In this document: piece by piece, positions 8,509 through 16,437 of the stretch | Layout: each line of letters opens with the position of its first letter | Numbering within the stretch: position 1 is the first letter of the stretch | Origin: Bacteroidota bacterium | GTDB taxonomy: Bacteria; Bacteroidota; Bacteroidia; Flavobacteriales; Flavobacteriaceae | Direction: 5' to 3' | NCBI GenBank assembly: GCA_023446155.1 | Contig: JAEXIT010000014.1 | Location: forward strand, 1 to 43,716 | DNA length: 43,716 nt | The notes under the pieces: generated by a model | Databases searched by the model: none | What the model was told of the DNA's origin: nothing | What the model saw: the letters and a program-made list of their open reading frames with translations, nothing else | Program-made: the position numbers and the translations under genes

Positions 8509-9474
8509 TTAAAAACTGCCTGATTTTAATTGTAGCCCGGTTTTTTCCTCCAGACCAAACATCAGGTTCATATTCTGTATCGCCTGTCCCGACGCGCCTT
8601 TTATCAGATTATCGATAATGGAAGTGACCAACAGGTATTTTCCTTTTTTCTCCAGACTGATGATGCATTTGTTGGTTTGTACGACCTGCTTTAAGTGGAT
8701 CGCATCGGTCGTGACCACCACAAAAGGCTGGTTGTGATAAAAGGTTTGGTATAGCGATACTATAATATCCAGCGATTTTTCGGTTTGCATATATAGGGTT
8801 GCAAAAATTCCACGGCAAAAATCCCCGCGATTTGGAATAAACAACAACTCTTGATCAAAACTGGGTTGCAGCTTTTCCAGACTTTGGCGGATTTCGTCCA
8901 GATGTTGGTGCTCAAAGGCTTTGTAATGCGACATATTATTATTGCGCCAACTGTGATGGGAAGTCCCGGAAGGTTGGACGCCAGCACCTGTACTGCCGGT
9001 AGTCGCGTTGATATGAATACTGTTTTGTAGCTCCTGATCGTGTGCCAAAGGTAACAACGCCAATTGTATCGCCGTAGCAAAACACCCCGGATTGGCCACA
9101 AACTGAGCTGCTTTGATCTTTTTACGGTTCAGTTCCGGTAGACCGTACACAAAAGAACCGGCATCGGAATTTAAACGAAAATCATTTCCCAAATCAATCA
9201 TACGCGTATGCGAAGCAAAAGGATGTTTTTCCAAAAAAGCCTTCGACTGACCGTGACCCAAGCAAAGGAAAACAAGATTCACCTCCGGGTTTATCGTATC
9301 GGTAAAAACCAAATCGGTATCGCCCAATAAATCCTGATGTACATTTGCAACGGGTTTACCAGCATTGGTCGTACTATAAACAAAGTCGACTGTCGCTTTG
9401 GGATGGTTTTGGAGCAGACGTAACAACTCACCGGCGGTATAACCGGAACCACCAATAATACCGATCTTAATCAT
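8509..9474 (-). CDS. argC: N-acyl-gamma-glutamyl-phosphate reductase
   Basis: ArgC reduces N-acylglutamyl phosphate to the semialdehyde with NADPH. The 321-residue protein begins with a Rossmann loop (GIIGGSGYTAGEL, about residues 5-17) and has the catalytic cysteine in NPGCFAT (about 130-136). The start was placed at the ATG at 9472-9474 (MIKIGIIGG), because that puts the nucleotide-binding strand at the usual distance from the N-terminus; a second in-frame ATG four codons upstream is possible. The gene overlaps the end of argG by about eight bases. Length is typical for the short type 1 reductase branch. Confidence 0.94.
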   Translation of the reverse strand: MIKIGIIGGSGYTAGELLRLLQNHPKATVDFVYSTTNAGKPVANVHQDLLGDTDLVFTDTINPEVNLVFLCLGHGQSKAFLEKHPFASHTRMIDLGNDFRLNSDAGSFVYGLPELNRKKIKAAQFVANPGCFATAIQLALLPLAHDQELQNSIHINATTGSTGAGVQPSGTSHHSWRNNNMSHYKAFEHQHLDEIRQSLEKLQPSFDQELLFIPNRGDFCRGIFATLYMQTEKSLDIIVSLYQTFYHNQPFVVVTTDAIHLKQVVQTNKCIISLEKKGKYLLVTSIIDNLIKGASGQAIQNMNLMFGLEEKTGLQLKSGSF

Positions 9475-10684
9475 AATCGAGTGCATTTACATGTGAATAA
9501 ATAGTTTGCGCATTTCCAAGAATTTTGATAAAACCCTTCGCATCGGTCGCCGTCCAGGCGTTGTTCATTTCGCCATACTGACCAAACCCGGTGTTCATTA
9601 AATCGTGTTCCGATACAATGCCATCTAGTGAAAAATGATACGGTTTTAAGGTAACGGTAACGGTACCACTTACGGTCTGCTGCGTATCGGTTAGAAATGT
9701 TTCGATATTACGCATCACCGGGTCGAGGTAGTGGCCTTCGTGGAAAAGCATACCGTACCAATTCCCCAGCTGTTCCTTCCAGTATTGCTGCCATTTGGTC
9801 AACACATGTTTTTCGAGCAGATGATGGGCTTTGATAATGATCAGTGGAGCTGCGGCTTCAAAACCAACACGCCCTTTAATCCCGATAATCGTATCGCCCA
9901 CATGGATGTCGCGGCCAATCGCAAAAGCACTGGCTATGTTTTCGAGTTTGGTGATATTGGTTGTCGGTGTGGCTTTTTCACCGTTTACAGCTACCAGTTC
10001 GCCTTTTTCAAATTCAAGCACAACTTTTTCGGATGTTGTTTTTTGTAATGGCGACGGATACGCTTCCTCTGGCAACGGAAGGTGCGAGGTGAGTGTTTCT
10101 TTTCCACCCACACTGGTTCCCCAAATGCCTTTATTGATCGAGTACTGTGCCTTTTCCCAAGAATACGAAACACCCTGTTCCTCGAGATAATCCACTTCTT
10201 CCTGACGGGATAATTTAAGATCGCGGATTGGCGTCATAATTTCAATTTCCGGAGCGATGGTTTGGAAAATAAGATCAAAACGGATTTGATCATTCCCGGC
10301 TCCGGTACTTCCGTGTGCCACAACTTCGGCTCCGATTTTTTTAGCATAGCGGATAATTTCCAACGCTTGGAAAACTCGTTCGGCACTTACCGAAAGCGGA
10401 TAGGTATTGTTTTTTAGCACATTTCCGAAAACCAGATATTTGATCGCTTTCTGATAGTATTTTTCAATAATGTTGCGATTGGTATGCTCAAAACTCCCCA
10501 ATTCGTAGGCACGGGTGGTGATGGTTTCTAATTCGGTTTCGGAAAAACCACCGGTGTTCACCAAAACGGTATGCACCTGATAACCGTTATTTTGCAGGTA
10601 TTTCAGACAAAAAGAAGTATCGAGTCCGCCGCTATAGGCTAAAACCACTTTTTTGATTCCATTGGGTTTATGTTGTTCTTTCAT
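9467..10684 (-). CDS. argG: Argininosuccinate synthase
   Basis: ArgG joins citrulline and aspartate at the cost of ATP to AMP, giving argininosuccinate. The 405-residue protein has the N-type ATP pyrophosphatase P-loop AYSGGLDTSF near residue 16 and later a conserved glycine-rich stretch (GSTGAGNDQIRF, about 125-136) for citrulline/ATP binding. Length fits the family (about 400). The gene starts inside the end of the GNAT gene (17-base overlap) and its last codons overlap argC, which indicates a single transcript. It comes second in the operon although it acts near the end of the pathway. Confidence 0.96.
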   Translation of the reverse strand: MKEQHKPNGIKKVVLAYSGGLDTSFCLKYLQNNGYQVHTVLVNTGGFSETELETITTRAYELGSFEHTNRNIIEKYYQKAIKYLVFGNVLKNNTYPLSVSAERVFQALEIIRYAKKIGAEVVAHGSTGAGNDQIRFDLIFQTIAPEIEIMTPIRDLKLSRQEEVDYLEEQGVSYSWEKAQYSINKGIWGTSVGGKETLTSHLPLPEEAYPSPLQKTTSEKVVLEFEKGELVAVNGEKATPTTNITKLENIASAFAIGRDIHVGDTIIGIKGRVGFEAAAPLIIIKAHHLLEKHVLTKWQQYWKEQLGNWYGMLFHEGHYLDPVMRNIETFLTDTQQTVSGTVTVTLKPYHFSLDGIVSEHDLMNTGFGQYGEMNNAWTATDAKGFIKILGNAQTIYSHVNALDYD

Positions 10685-11306
10685 GGGATTTATTTTTTAA
10701 GAAAAGTGCCTGTTTGATGTTTTTCAGTCGACTGAGCACTTTCTGATTAAAGGTGTAAGTTGTTTTCGGTTTTCTTTTTTCGTTCGGATCGTATAACATT
10801 CCGGTACAAAGGCACATTTTGTTGTCCTTCCGTTGCAGAATGTCAAAATTCGAACAGGTTTTACAACCGCTCCAAAAACTGGGATCATCGGTTAATTCGG
10901 AAAAAGGTACCGGTCGGTAGCCTAAATCGGAATTGATTTTCATCACAGCCAGACCGGTGGTGATGCCAAAAATTTTAGCCTCCGGATACTTTTTCTGCGA
11001 ATAGTCAAACACAAACGTTTTGATTTTTTTTGCGAGTCCGAGGTGCCGGTAATCCGGATGGACAATAAGACCCGAATGGGCGACAAATTTTCCATGACTC
11101 CAGCTTTCGATATAACAAAAGCCGGCGAATTTTCCGTTTTCAAGTGCGATAACGGCATCCTGCATATCAATTTTTTTGCGGATGTATTCCGGCGTCCTTT
11201 TGGCAATACCGGTGCCTCTTTGTAGGGCAGAGGTTTGGATGGTGTCGCAAATCTCCGGTGCATAGGCATAATGCTCCTTTTGAGCAATAACAATGATTAC
11301 ATGCAT
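10668..11306 (-). CDS. GNAT acyltransferase, candidate N-acylglutamate synthase
   Basis: This first gene of the arginine operon encodes a 212-residue GNAT-fold protein. The acyl-CoA loop is seen in IVHPDYRHLGLAKKI (81-95). Since the operon lacks any other enzyme for step one, it is the best candidate for acylating glutamate, with succinyl-CoA or acetyl-CoA as donor; related genes in Bacteroides arginine clusters are reported as N-succinylglutamate synthases. Unusual for a GNAT is a C-terminal cluster of four cysteines, C148-x2-C151-x13-C165-x-C167, which looks like a metal site, followed by a basic tail (about 175-212). The family call is firm; the substrate is inferred from context. It could be the target of arginine feedback control. 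Confidence 0.8.
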   Translation of the reverse strand: MHVIIVIAQKEHYAYAPEICDTIQTSALQRGTGIAKRTPEYIRKKIDMQDAVIALENGKFAGFCYIESWSHGKFVAHSGLIVHPDYRHLGLAKKIKTFVFDYSQKKYPEAKIFGITTGLAVMKINSDLGYRPVPFSELTDDPSFWSGCKTCSNFDILQRKDNKMCLCTGMLYDPNEKRKPKTTYTFNQKVLSRLKNIKQALFLKNKSHERTT

Positions 11307-11366
11307 CTTTTACAAGGATGGGTAAATATTAATAAACAATAAAATGTAAAGGGAAATAGGGAGGTG

Positions 11367-11389
11367 TCGAAACCGTAGGGATGTTTCGA
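11367..11389. promoter_or_regulatory. Inverted repeat upstream of the arginine operon (candidate operator)
   Basis: Perfect 7-bp arms TCGAAAC and GTTTCGA are separated by nine bases, giving 16-bp centre-to-centre spacing, about one and a half helix turns. The site lies 61-83 bases upstream of the first operon gene. It has no T run in either direction, which argues against a terminator. Binding by a repressor is inferred only. Confidence 0.4.
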
Positions 11390-11401
11390 AAAAGGCAGTG
11401 T

Positions 11402-11434
11402 TTACCGTCGTTTTGCAGGAATTGCAAACGGTAA
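11402..11434. repeat. Bulged inverted repeat
   Basis: Arms TTACCG-TTTGCA and TGCAAACGGTAA pair over 12 bases with a four-base bulge (TCGT) in the left arm and a five-base loop (GGAAT). It lies directly upstream of the previous inverted repeat relative to the arginine operon. It may be a second operator half or an RNA hairpin. Confidence 0.4.
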
Positions 11435-11560
11435 TCCTAAAATAATAGTTAAAACAAAAAGGCTAATTAAGCCGGTAAAAATAATAGATACTTCCAAAAT
11501 GGGAAAAAATAGAAGATGAATAACAATAGGAAAAACTCGGGTACTAGAATAGACTCCGCT

Positions 11561-11582
11561 CTGTCCGCGAAGTAGTGGACAG
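11561..11582. other. GC-rich hairpin of unknown role
   Basis: CTGTCC and GGACAG pair around a ten-base loop in otherwise AT-rich DNA. On the plus strand it is followed by GCTTTTTC, so it could act as a weak terminator in that direction. No plus-strand gene upstream needs one, so a structured RNA or dispersed element is also possible. Confidence 0.35.
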
Positions 11583-11810
11583 GCTTTTTCGTAGGGAACG
11601 GTTACTATGTAACGCTGTTAATTTCATCGGGACAAATGTAGTATAAAAAAAGATAAAAGGATAAAAAAGCAGAATATTTCTTTTAATATAATGCATTGTA
11701 TTTGTGTATTTTGAGTTATGTTTAGGGAATTTATGCGTTATATCAGATTGAAAGAAGGGTTACAACCTAACAAAATTTTGTAATTTGCAATAGAAAATTA
11801 ATAAACTCTA

Positions 11811-12446
11811 ATGGACGAATTAATACAGAAAATAAAAAATCTTGCGCACACCTATTCTACTAACTTGAATAACCAAATTGAGAAGAGAAAAGAAGAGATG
11901 AAGGCAGACGAAACGTCTCATTATCTTATTTATAGAGTTTTGGGTATTACGGCAAATGAAGGACAGTTGATAGATGAATATCAAAATGTTGGACGATTTT
12001 TATATAAGTATGCTGGTTCATTTCTCGAAGAAGCAGCTACTCTTTGTTTAAAATATAAATTTCCTGATGGTAAAAAGACTAACGTAGTTAATACGATTGG
12101 ACTAAGACCTAAAACATTTGAGATAGATTTCTTAAATGGAAATGATGCCATTGAAGTAAAATGGCGTGATGCAACAACAGATGGAGACCATATTACTAAA
12201 GAACACACAAGGGTTCAAGTAATTAAAGATTATGGGCACAAACCTATAAGAATAATGTTTTACTATCCTCAAAGAGCACAAGCAATCAAAATTCAACAGA
12301 CTTTGAAAACACTTTATGCCGGTGTGGGAGGAGAATACTATGGAGGTGATGATGCTTGGGAGTATTTAAAAGCATATTCAGGTGTAGACCTAAAATATAT
12401 TTTGATACAGATTGCAAACGAAAGAACACATGAAAATGGAGATTAA
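11811..12446 (+). CDS. ApaLI-family type II restriction endonuclease
   Basis: The 211-residue protein resembles the ApaLI-like restriction endonucleases, which cut DNA at a short palindrome (GTGCAC for ApaLI itself). A PD-(D/E)xK active site is visible as D106 in FEIDFL followed by E115-V-K117 in AIEVKWRD. The surrounding segments SHYLIYRVLGI, GRFLYKYAGSFLE and DGDHITKEHTR are the recognisable family blocks. The gene is clearly AT-rich against its neighbours and overlaps the following methyltransferase gene by 17 bases, as in many compact restriction-modification pairs. The recognition site cannot be read from the sequence; the partner methyltransferase is of adenine type, unlike the cytosine enzyme I recall for ApaLI, so the site or the methylated base may differ. 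Confidence 0.78.
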   Translation: MDELIQKIKNLAHTYSTNLNNQIEKRKEEMKADETSHYLIYRVLGITANEGQLIDEYQNVGRFLYKYAGSFLEEAATLCLKYKFPDGKKTNVVNTIGLRPKTFEIDFLNGNDAIEVKWRDATTDGDHITKEHTRVQVIKDYGHKPIRIMFYYPQRAQAIKIQQTLKTLYAGVGGEYYGGDDAWEYLKAYSGVDLKYILIQIANERTHENGD

Positions 12447-13650
12447 TAAAATATATCACGGAAATTGTGTTGAAAAACTCAAAGAACTTGAGGCTAATAA
12501 AATTGACTTGATTTACTTTGATCCACCTTTTTTTACTCAACGAAAGCATAGCCTTACAAATAAAGATAGTTCTAAAACTTATGAATTTGAGGATAAATAT
12601 AAGTCCATTGAACAGTATTTATCACTTATTGAAAATGTTTTGGAAGAATCAAAAAGAGTTTTGAAAAGCACTGGAAGTGTATTTCTTCATTGCGATAAAA
12701 CTGCATCACACAATATTAGAGTTTTAATGGACAAAGTTTTTGGTTCCAAAAACTTCCAAAGCGAAATTATTTGGTCATACAAAAGATGGTCTAATGCAAA
12801 AAAAGGACTTTTAAATGCACATCAGATAATTTTCTTTTATTCTAAAACAAAGAATTTTAAATTCAATACAATTTATACCGATTATTCCGTAACAACAAAT
12901 CTTGACCAAATTTTACAAGAAAGAGAACGTAATGAAAATGGAAAATCAGTTTATAAAAAAGATGAAAACGGAAATGTGATTTTAGGTAAAGAGAAAAAAG
13001 GAGTTCCACTTTCAGATGTTTGGGATATTCCATATTTAAATCCAAAAGCCAAAGAAAGAGTAGGTTATCCAACCCAGAAGCCAGTTTTACTACTTAATCA
13101 AATTTTAAATATTGTTACAGACGAAGGCGATTTAGTTCTTGATCCTTTTTGCGGAAGTGGAACAACTTGTGTATCCGCTAAATTTTTAAAAAGACAATTT
13201 ATTGGAATTGACATTTCAATTGATGCGGTACAACTTGCGAAAACACGATTGGAAGAAATGGTGATATCTGAATCAAAATTACTACACAAAGGAGCAAAGG
13301 AGTATCAAGAGAAAACCGAAAAAGAATTAGTCATTTTACAAAACGTTAATGCTTTTCCTGTTCAAAGAAATAATGGAATTGATGGTTTTTTAAAAGATCA
13401 TTTTGAAGGTATGCCAGTTCCTGTGAAAATTCAAGGAAAACATGAAACTATAGAAGAAGCGATTGAGAAATTAGAAAAAGCATCTTATGGAAAAGATTAT
13501 AGAATGAAAATCTTAATCCAAACAAAGGAGACAGGAACAAGTAGATTTTTAAATTTTCAATCGGATGTAACAATAATAAAGTCACTTGAATTGCAGACAA
13601 AAGATTTGATAAAGAAAAACAACAAAGAGATAATAACAAAAGTTTTGTAA
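12430..13650 (+). CDS. Site-specific DNA methyltransferase (beta class, N6-adenine type) with C-terminal extension
   Basis: This is the modification partner of the restriction gene. Motif IV DPPF (31-34) precedes motif I DPFCGSGTT (238-246), which is the beta-class order; DPP(F/Y) points to N6-adenine methylation. YPTQKP just before motif I is also typical. The start was placed at the ATG at 12430 (406 residues), not at the TTG six codons upstream. A region of about 110 residues after the methyltransferase core (about 295-406) is not part of the usual fold; it contains NNGIDGFL and VPVKIQ, which recall a nuclease-like fold with a changed active site. Base composition is strongly AT-rich (one sampled line is about 27% GC, against about 55% for a line of clpB), a sign of transfer. 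Confidence 0.88.
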   Translation: MKMEINKIYHGNCVEKLKELEANKIDLIYFDPPFFTQRKHSLTNKDSSKTYEFEDKYKSIEQYLSLIENVLEESKRVLKSTGSVFLHCDKTASHNIRVLMDKVFGSKNFQSEIIWSYKRWSNAKKGLLNAHQIIFFYSKTKNFKFNTIYTDYSVTTNLDQILQERERNENGKSVYKKDENGNVILGKEKKGVPLSDVWDIPYLNPKAKERVGYPTQKPVLLLNQILNIVTDEGDLVLDPFCGSGTTCVSAKFLKRQFIGIDISIDAVQLAKTRLEEMVISESKLLHKGAKEYQEKTEKELVILQNVNAFPVQRNNGIDGFLKDHFEGMPVPVKIQGKHETIEEAIEKLEKASYGKDYRMKILIQTKETGTSRFLNFQSDVTIIKSLELQTKDLIKKNNKEIITKVL

Positions 13651-13952
13651 AAACTGGTTCCAAGGTTAATGAACTTTTATTCCATATTAATTCTTATGGT
13701 AGATTGACTTTTGGACTTAGATTTTCATTATATAGCCAAGCTGAATAATACTGAACTTGATTGAAGTTCCTATTATTTAAAAGGTCATTTGCTTTGAAAA
13801 GAAAGTAATAGTTGCTATTCATATCGTTAACTCTTTTGAGATTATATTAAAGGCCTTGTCTTTAAAAAGCTATGTTTTTTTCTGAAAACATTAGACAAAA
13901 AACCGGGATTAATCATATGATCAATCCCGGTTTTACTGTTAAAAAAGGAGCT
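13651..13952. other. Gap downstream of the restriction system
   Basis: About 250 bases of AT-rich DNA without a supportable gene lead to the terminator at 13899-13934. This is probably the right flank of the acquired segment. No direct repeats bounding the segment were recognised by eye. Confidence 0.6.
13899..13934. terminator. Bidirectional terminator between methyltransferase and amidase genes
   Basis: A perfect 12-bp stem (AAAACCGGGATT and AATCCCGGTTTT) encloses a 12-base loop that itself contains ATCATATGAT. It lies between two converging genes and carries A and T runs for both strands. Confidence 0.88.
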
Positions 13953-15422
13953 TTATTTTTTCACCACTTTTCGGATATATTCTTTATTTCCGGTTGTGAT
14001 TTTTAAGATATACATACCTGTTGCCAGGTTGCGAATATCGATTTGCTCGGATAATGTATTATTGGTTGGCATCACGTTGCTTTCCAATACGATACGGCCA
14101 TTCGTATCCACCAACATCAGATTCACTTTTTGATCGGCGATATTCTCTACCGAAAGGTTTACAAAACCATCGGATGGATTCGGATACAACTGTAGGTTTT
14201 CAAAACCATTTACAGGACTTTCAGCAGCCATTCGGGCGCCACAGCTAATCGCTACAGCCGAACGCGTTCCGTTGGAGTTGCTCGTTGATCCGGCGCTGTT
14301 TTTCGCCACCATCGAATACGTATAGGTAGTACCCGCGTTGATCAAATATGTATTTAAAAACGAGGTACCTGTAACATCCGGCGCATATAAGTTTCCGTTA
14401 CGATAAATGTCGTAGGTCGTCGCATTGGCAGAAGCCGTCCAGGTCACATTAATCGCGCTGGTTGTTCCGCTACAAGTAGGCGTTAAGGTAACGGTAAACG
14501 CACCCGGAGCGCCACAAGCCGGTGGTGTAGCCGACAATGTTCCGTTGGAGTTGTTGGTTGTTGTGCTTCCGGCATTTTTCGCTTTTACGTAGTACGTATA
14601 AGCCGTTCCGGAAGTAACCGCTGTATTCAGATATTGGGTTCCGGTAATGCTGCTCGCATATAAAGTCCCGTTACGATAGATGTCATAACTGGTTGCATTG
14701 GCAGAAGCCGTCCAGTTTAATCGAACGCGGGTGGCGCTTCCGTTACATTCCGGTGTAGCGGTTAGCGTAAATGCGCCCGGAGCACTGGTACTACAAGTTA
14801 GTCCTAAATTCGATTTAAAAGCATTAAAGTATGCGGATGCAAACGAATCCCTCCAGGTAGAACTGGTTAGTTTGGCTGCATCGGAAGTGGTATCCACAAA
14901 ACCGATTTCATTTAAACAGGCTGTAGCGGAGGAATAACGCAGTACTCCAAGGTGGTACGCCAGGAAGCTGTTGTCTTCCACGCAGCGGCGGTTTGTCCAC
15001 GAACCGTAGGATACCATATCGGTTTGGATTTTCTGAGCGAAAGCAATATCCGGAGCCGTATTCGTATCGTCGGCGGTACAATAGAAGGTTTCGGTACCGG
15101 TTCCACCACCTGCATTACAGTGAATACTCAATAGTCGGTCGGCATTCCAGTTGTTCGACATGGTCGCGCGTTGTGTTACCGAAATCCAACTGTTCAGATT
15201 GGTTGTACGGGTCATGTATACCGTCCAGGAACAACTCCCCTGGATGAGGTTACGGGTACGTAAACCTACTTCAAGTGAGGTTTCAATTTCAGTAGCGGTT
15301 CGACCATCGGGATTATCGCTGGTTGTGGCACCATAGCCATGTCCCGGATCGAGAACAATGATTTGTGCATTTGCGGCGAAACCTAGTATCAGGGCAAAAA
15401 GGAGTGTAGTTATTTTTTTCAT
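13953..15422 (-). CDS. Secreted N-acetylmuramoyl-L-alanine amidase with T9SS sorting domain
   Basis: This 489-residue enzyme should cut the bond between N-acetylmuramic acid and the stem peptide of peptidoglycan outside the cell. A signal peptide ends at about residue 19 (FAANA-Q). The Amidase_3 domain (21-205) shows zinc ligands in DPGHG (H28), a glutamate in TEIE (45-47) and SIHCN (H101), and the catalytic glutamate in NEIGF (E172). Two fibronectin III-like repeats follow (about 215-304 and 305-395), both with an SANAT(S/T)YDIYRNG block 90 residues apart. The last 80 residues form a type A T9SS sorting domain (LYPNPSDG ... GMYILKI ... RKVVKK). It starts four bases after the beta-propeller gene, in one operon. 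Roles in cell division, lysis or competition are possible. Confidence 0.92.
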   Translation of the reverse strand: MKKITTLLFALILGFAANAQIIVLDPGHGYGATTSDNPDGRTATEIETSLEVGLRTRNLIQGSCSWTVYMTRTTNLNSWISVTQRATMSNNWNADRLLSIHCNAGGGTGTETFYCTADDTNTAPDIAFAQKIQTDMVSYGSWTNRRCVEDNSFLAYHLGVLRYSSATACLNEIGFVDTTSDAAKLTSSTWRDSFASAYFNAFKSNLGLTCSTSAPGAFTLTATPECNGSATRVRLNWTASANATSYDIYRNGTLYASSITGTQYLNTAVTSGTAYTYYVKAKNAGSTTTNNSNGTLSATPPACGAPGAFTVTLTPTCSGTTSAINVTWTASANATTYDIYRNGNLYAPDVTGTSFLNTYLINAGTTYTYSMVAKNSAGSTSNSNGTRSAVAISCGARMAAESPVNGFENLQLYPNPSDGFVNLSVENIADQKVNLMLVDTNGRIVLESNVMPTNNTLSEQIDIRNLATGMYILKITTGNKEYIRKVVKK

Positions 15423-15426
15423 AGCA

Positions 15427-16275
15427 TTAGTTTTTTAGTTCAGAAGTGAAAATTCTACCGGTTTTATCATCGGCAAACAATACTTTGTTTTTTCCGTAGA
15501 ATGAAGGGAACATTTCAGTAAAAACTTCGGTGTTCGTGATCTTTCTCGGTTTGAAAGCTTTGGTGTCAAACAGATACAATTCGGAATTGCTCACGCTATG
15601 TCCGTCTTCACTTTCGTCTAAAAATCCTAATAAGAACTTGTCGTCTGCCGACCATCCGGTTGCGATTCCGGTTCCGACTTTAATGGGTTTGTTTTCACCA
15701 TTCAGATCGTAAACAAAAATATCCGCTCCGTTATGAACGGCCACTTTTTTACCATCGTTAGACAATATGGCATTGTAAAACTGCCCTTCGTCGTTGGTGA
15801 TCACCCATGTTTTTTCTGTAGCAAGATCTTTTGCTTCGATCTTTAAAGTCATTAGATTGGTGTAAACCACAATTGGTGTCTCTTTACCCTGGTACGATGG
15901 CAAAAATGTGTGGTTGATGTCGTCTTTTAATTCGCGTCTTTGGGTCGCCACATCATAGGCGTACACTTTTGACTGCGAAAAGAAATCTTTTTCACCTTTT
16001 TCTTTAAAATAAAAAGTGGTGTTGTTACGATCCCAGGTATAGCCGTAACCGCTTCCGTCCTTATCGGAAATTTTTTGTACCGAATTTTTGGCCAGATCCA
16101 AAAGGTAAATTCCTTTAAAATGCTCGCCGGTTAAAAGGGCATGTGTTCCGTCTGGCGAAACTACGGGATTTGTAAAAAATCCCTCGACGTTTACACGATT
16201 AAAATCGGATAGTTTCTGAGCATGCCCGCAGATGCCTAAAAACAACATCGAAATGTACAGTAGGTTTTTTTTCAT
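15427..16275 (-). CDS. TolB-like beta-propeller secreted protein
   Basis: The 282-residue protein has a signal peptide (cleavage near HAQ at 18-20) and PD40/WD40-like blades, for example NPVVSPDGTHALLTG (about 36-50), NAILSNDGKKVAVH and ATGWSADDKFLLGF. Such propellers usually bind proteins or peptidoglycan-associated partners in the periplasm. There is no C-terminal peptidase or OmpA domain, and no T9SS domain, so it is likely periplasmic or surface bound by another route. It is the first gene of a two-gene operon with the T9SS amidase, with four bases between them, suggesting a joint role in cell-wall processing; that role is inferred. Confidence 0.78.
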   Translation of the reverse strand: MKKNLLYISMLFLGICGHAQKLSDFNRVNVEGFFTNPVVSPDGTHALLTGEHFKGIYLLDLAKNSVQKISDKDGSGYGYTWDRNNTTFYFKEKGEKDFFSQSKVYAYDVATQRRELKDDINHTFLPSYQGKETPIVVYTNLMTLKIEAKDLATEKTWVITNDEGQFYNAILSNDGKKVAVHNGADIFVYDLNGENKPIKVGTGIATGWSADDKFLLGFLDESEDGHSVSNSELYLFDTKAFKPRKITNTEVFTEMFPSFYGKNKVLFADDKTGRIFTSELKN

Positions 16276-16393
16276 AATGTATAGATTTGATTTTCATAAA
16301 ATTACTATTTATATGGTACAAAATGCGAAATATTTATTAACAAATAATTAATATTATACTTCTTGTTAATATTTACGGGGCTTGCGCATAAAA

Positions 16394-16418
16394 AAAGCAC
16401 TTCTTTTGGAAGTGCTTT
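16394..16418 (-). terminator. Terminator of the lipoprotein gene
   Basis: A 10-bp stem (AAAGCACTTC and GAAGTGCTTT, loop TTTTG) lies just after the stop of the 394-residue lipoprotein gene in the minus direction. The six A before it on the plus strand give the U tail. Confidence 0.87.
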
Positions 16419-16437
16419 AGGGTATTTTTAAGCGATA

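Larger units (their letters stand above)
11307..11810. other. Regulatory gap between the arginine operon and the restriction system
   Basis: This 504-base stretch has no convincing gene. It contains an inverted repeat at 11367-11389, a bulged inverted repeat at 11402-11434, a GC-rich hairpin at 11561-11582, and an ATG-less minus-strand open frame at 11405-11617. Near the restriction gene there is a 12-bp palindrome ACAAAATTTTGT at 11770-11781. No good TAnnTTTG promoter was found for either flanking operon. The right half, from about 11640, turns strongly AT-rich and may mark the left edge of acquired DNA. Confidence 0.7.

Noticed and set aside
12412..12429. TTG as start of the methyltransferase
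   Set aside because: The ATG at 12430 gives the usual short N-terminus before motif IV and a smaller overlap with the nuclease gene.
13923..13952. Tandem-looking Thr/Ser-rich repeats in the amidase as a CRISPR-like array
   Set aside because: The repeats are in-frame FN3-like domains; there are no short direct repeats with unique spacers anywhere in the window.
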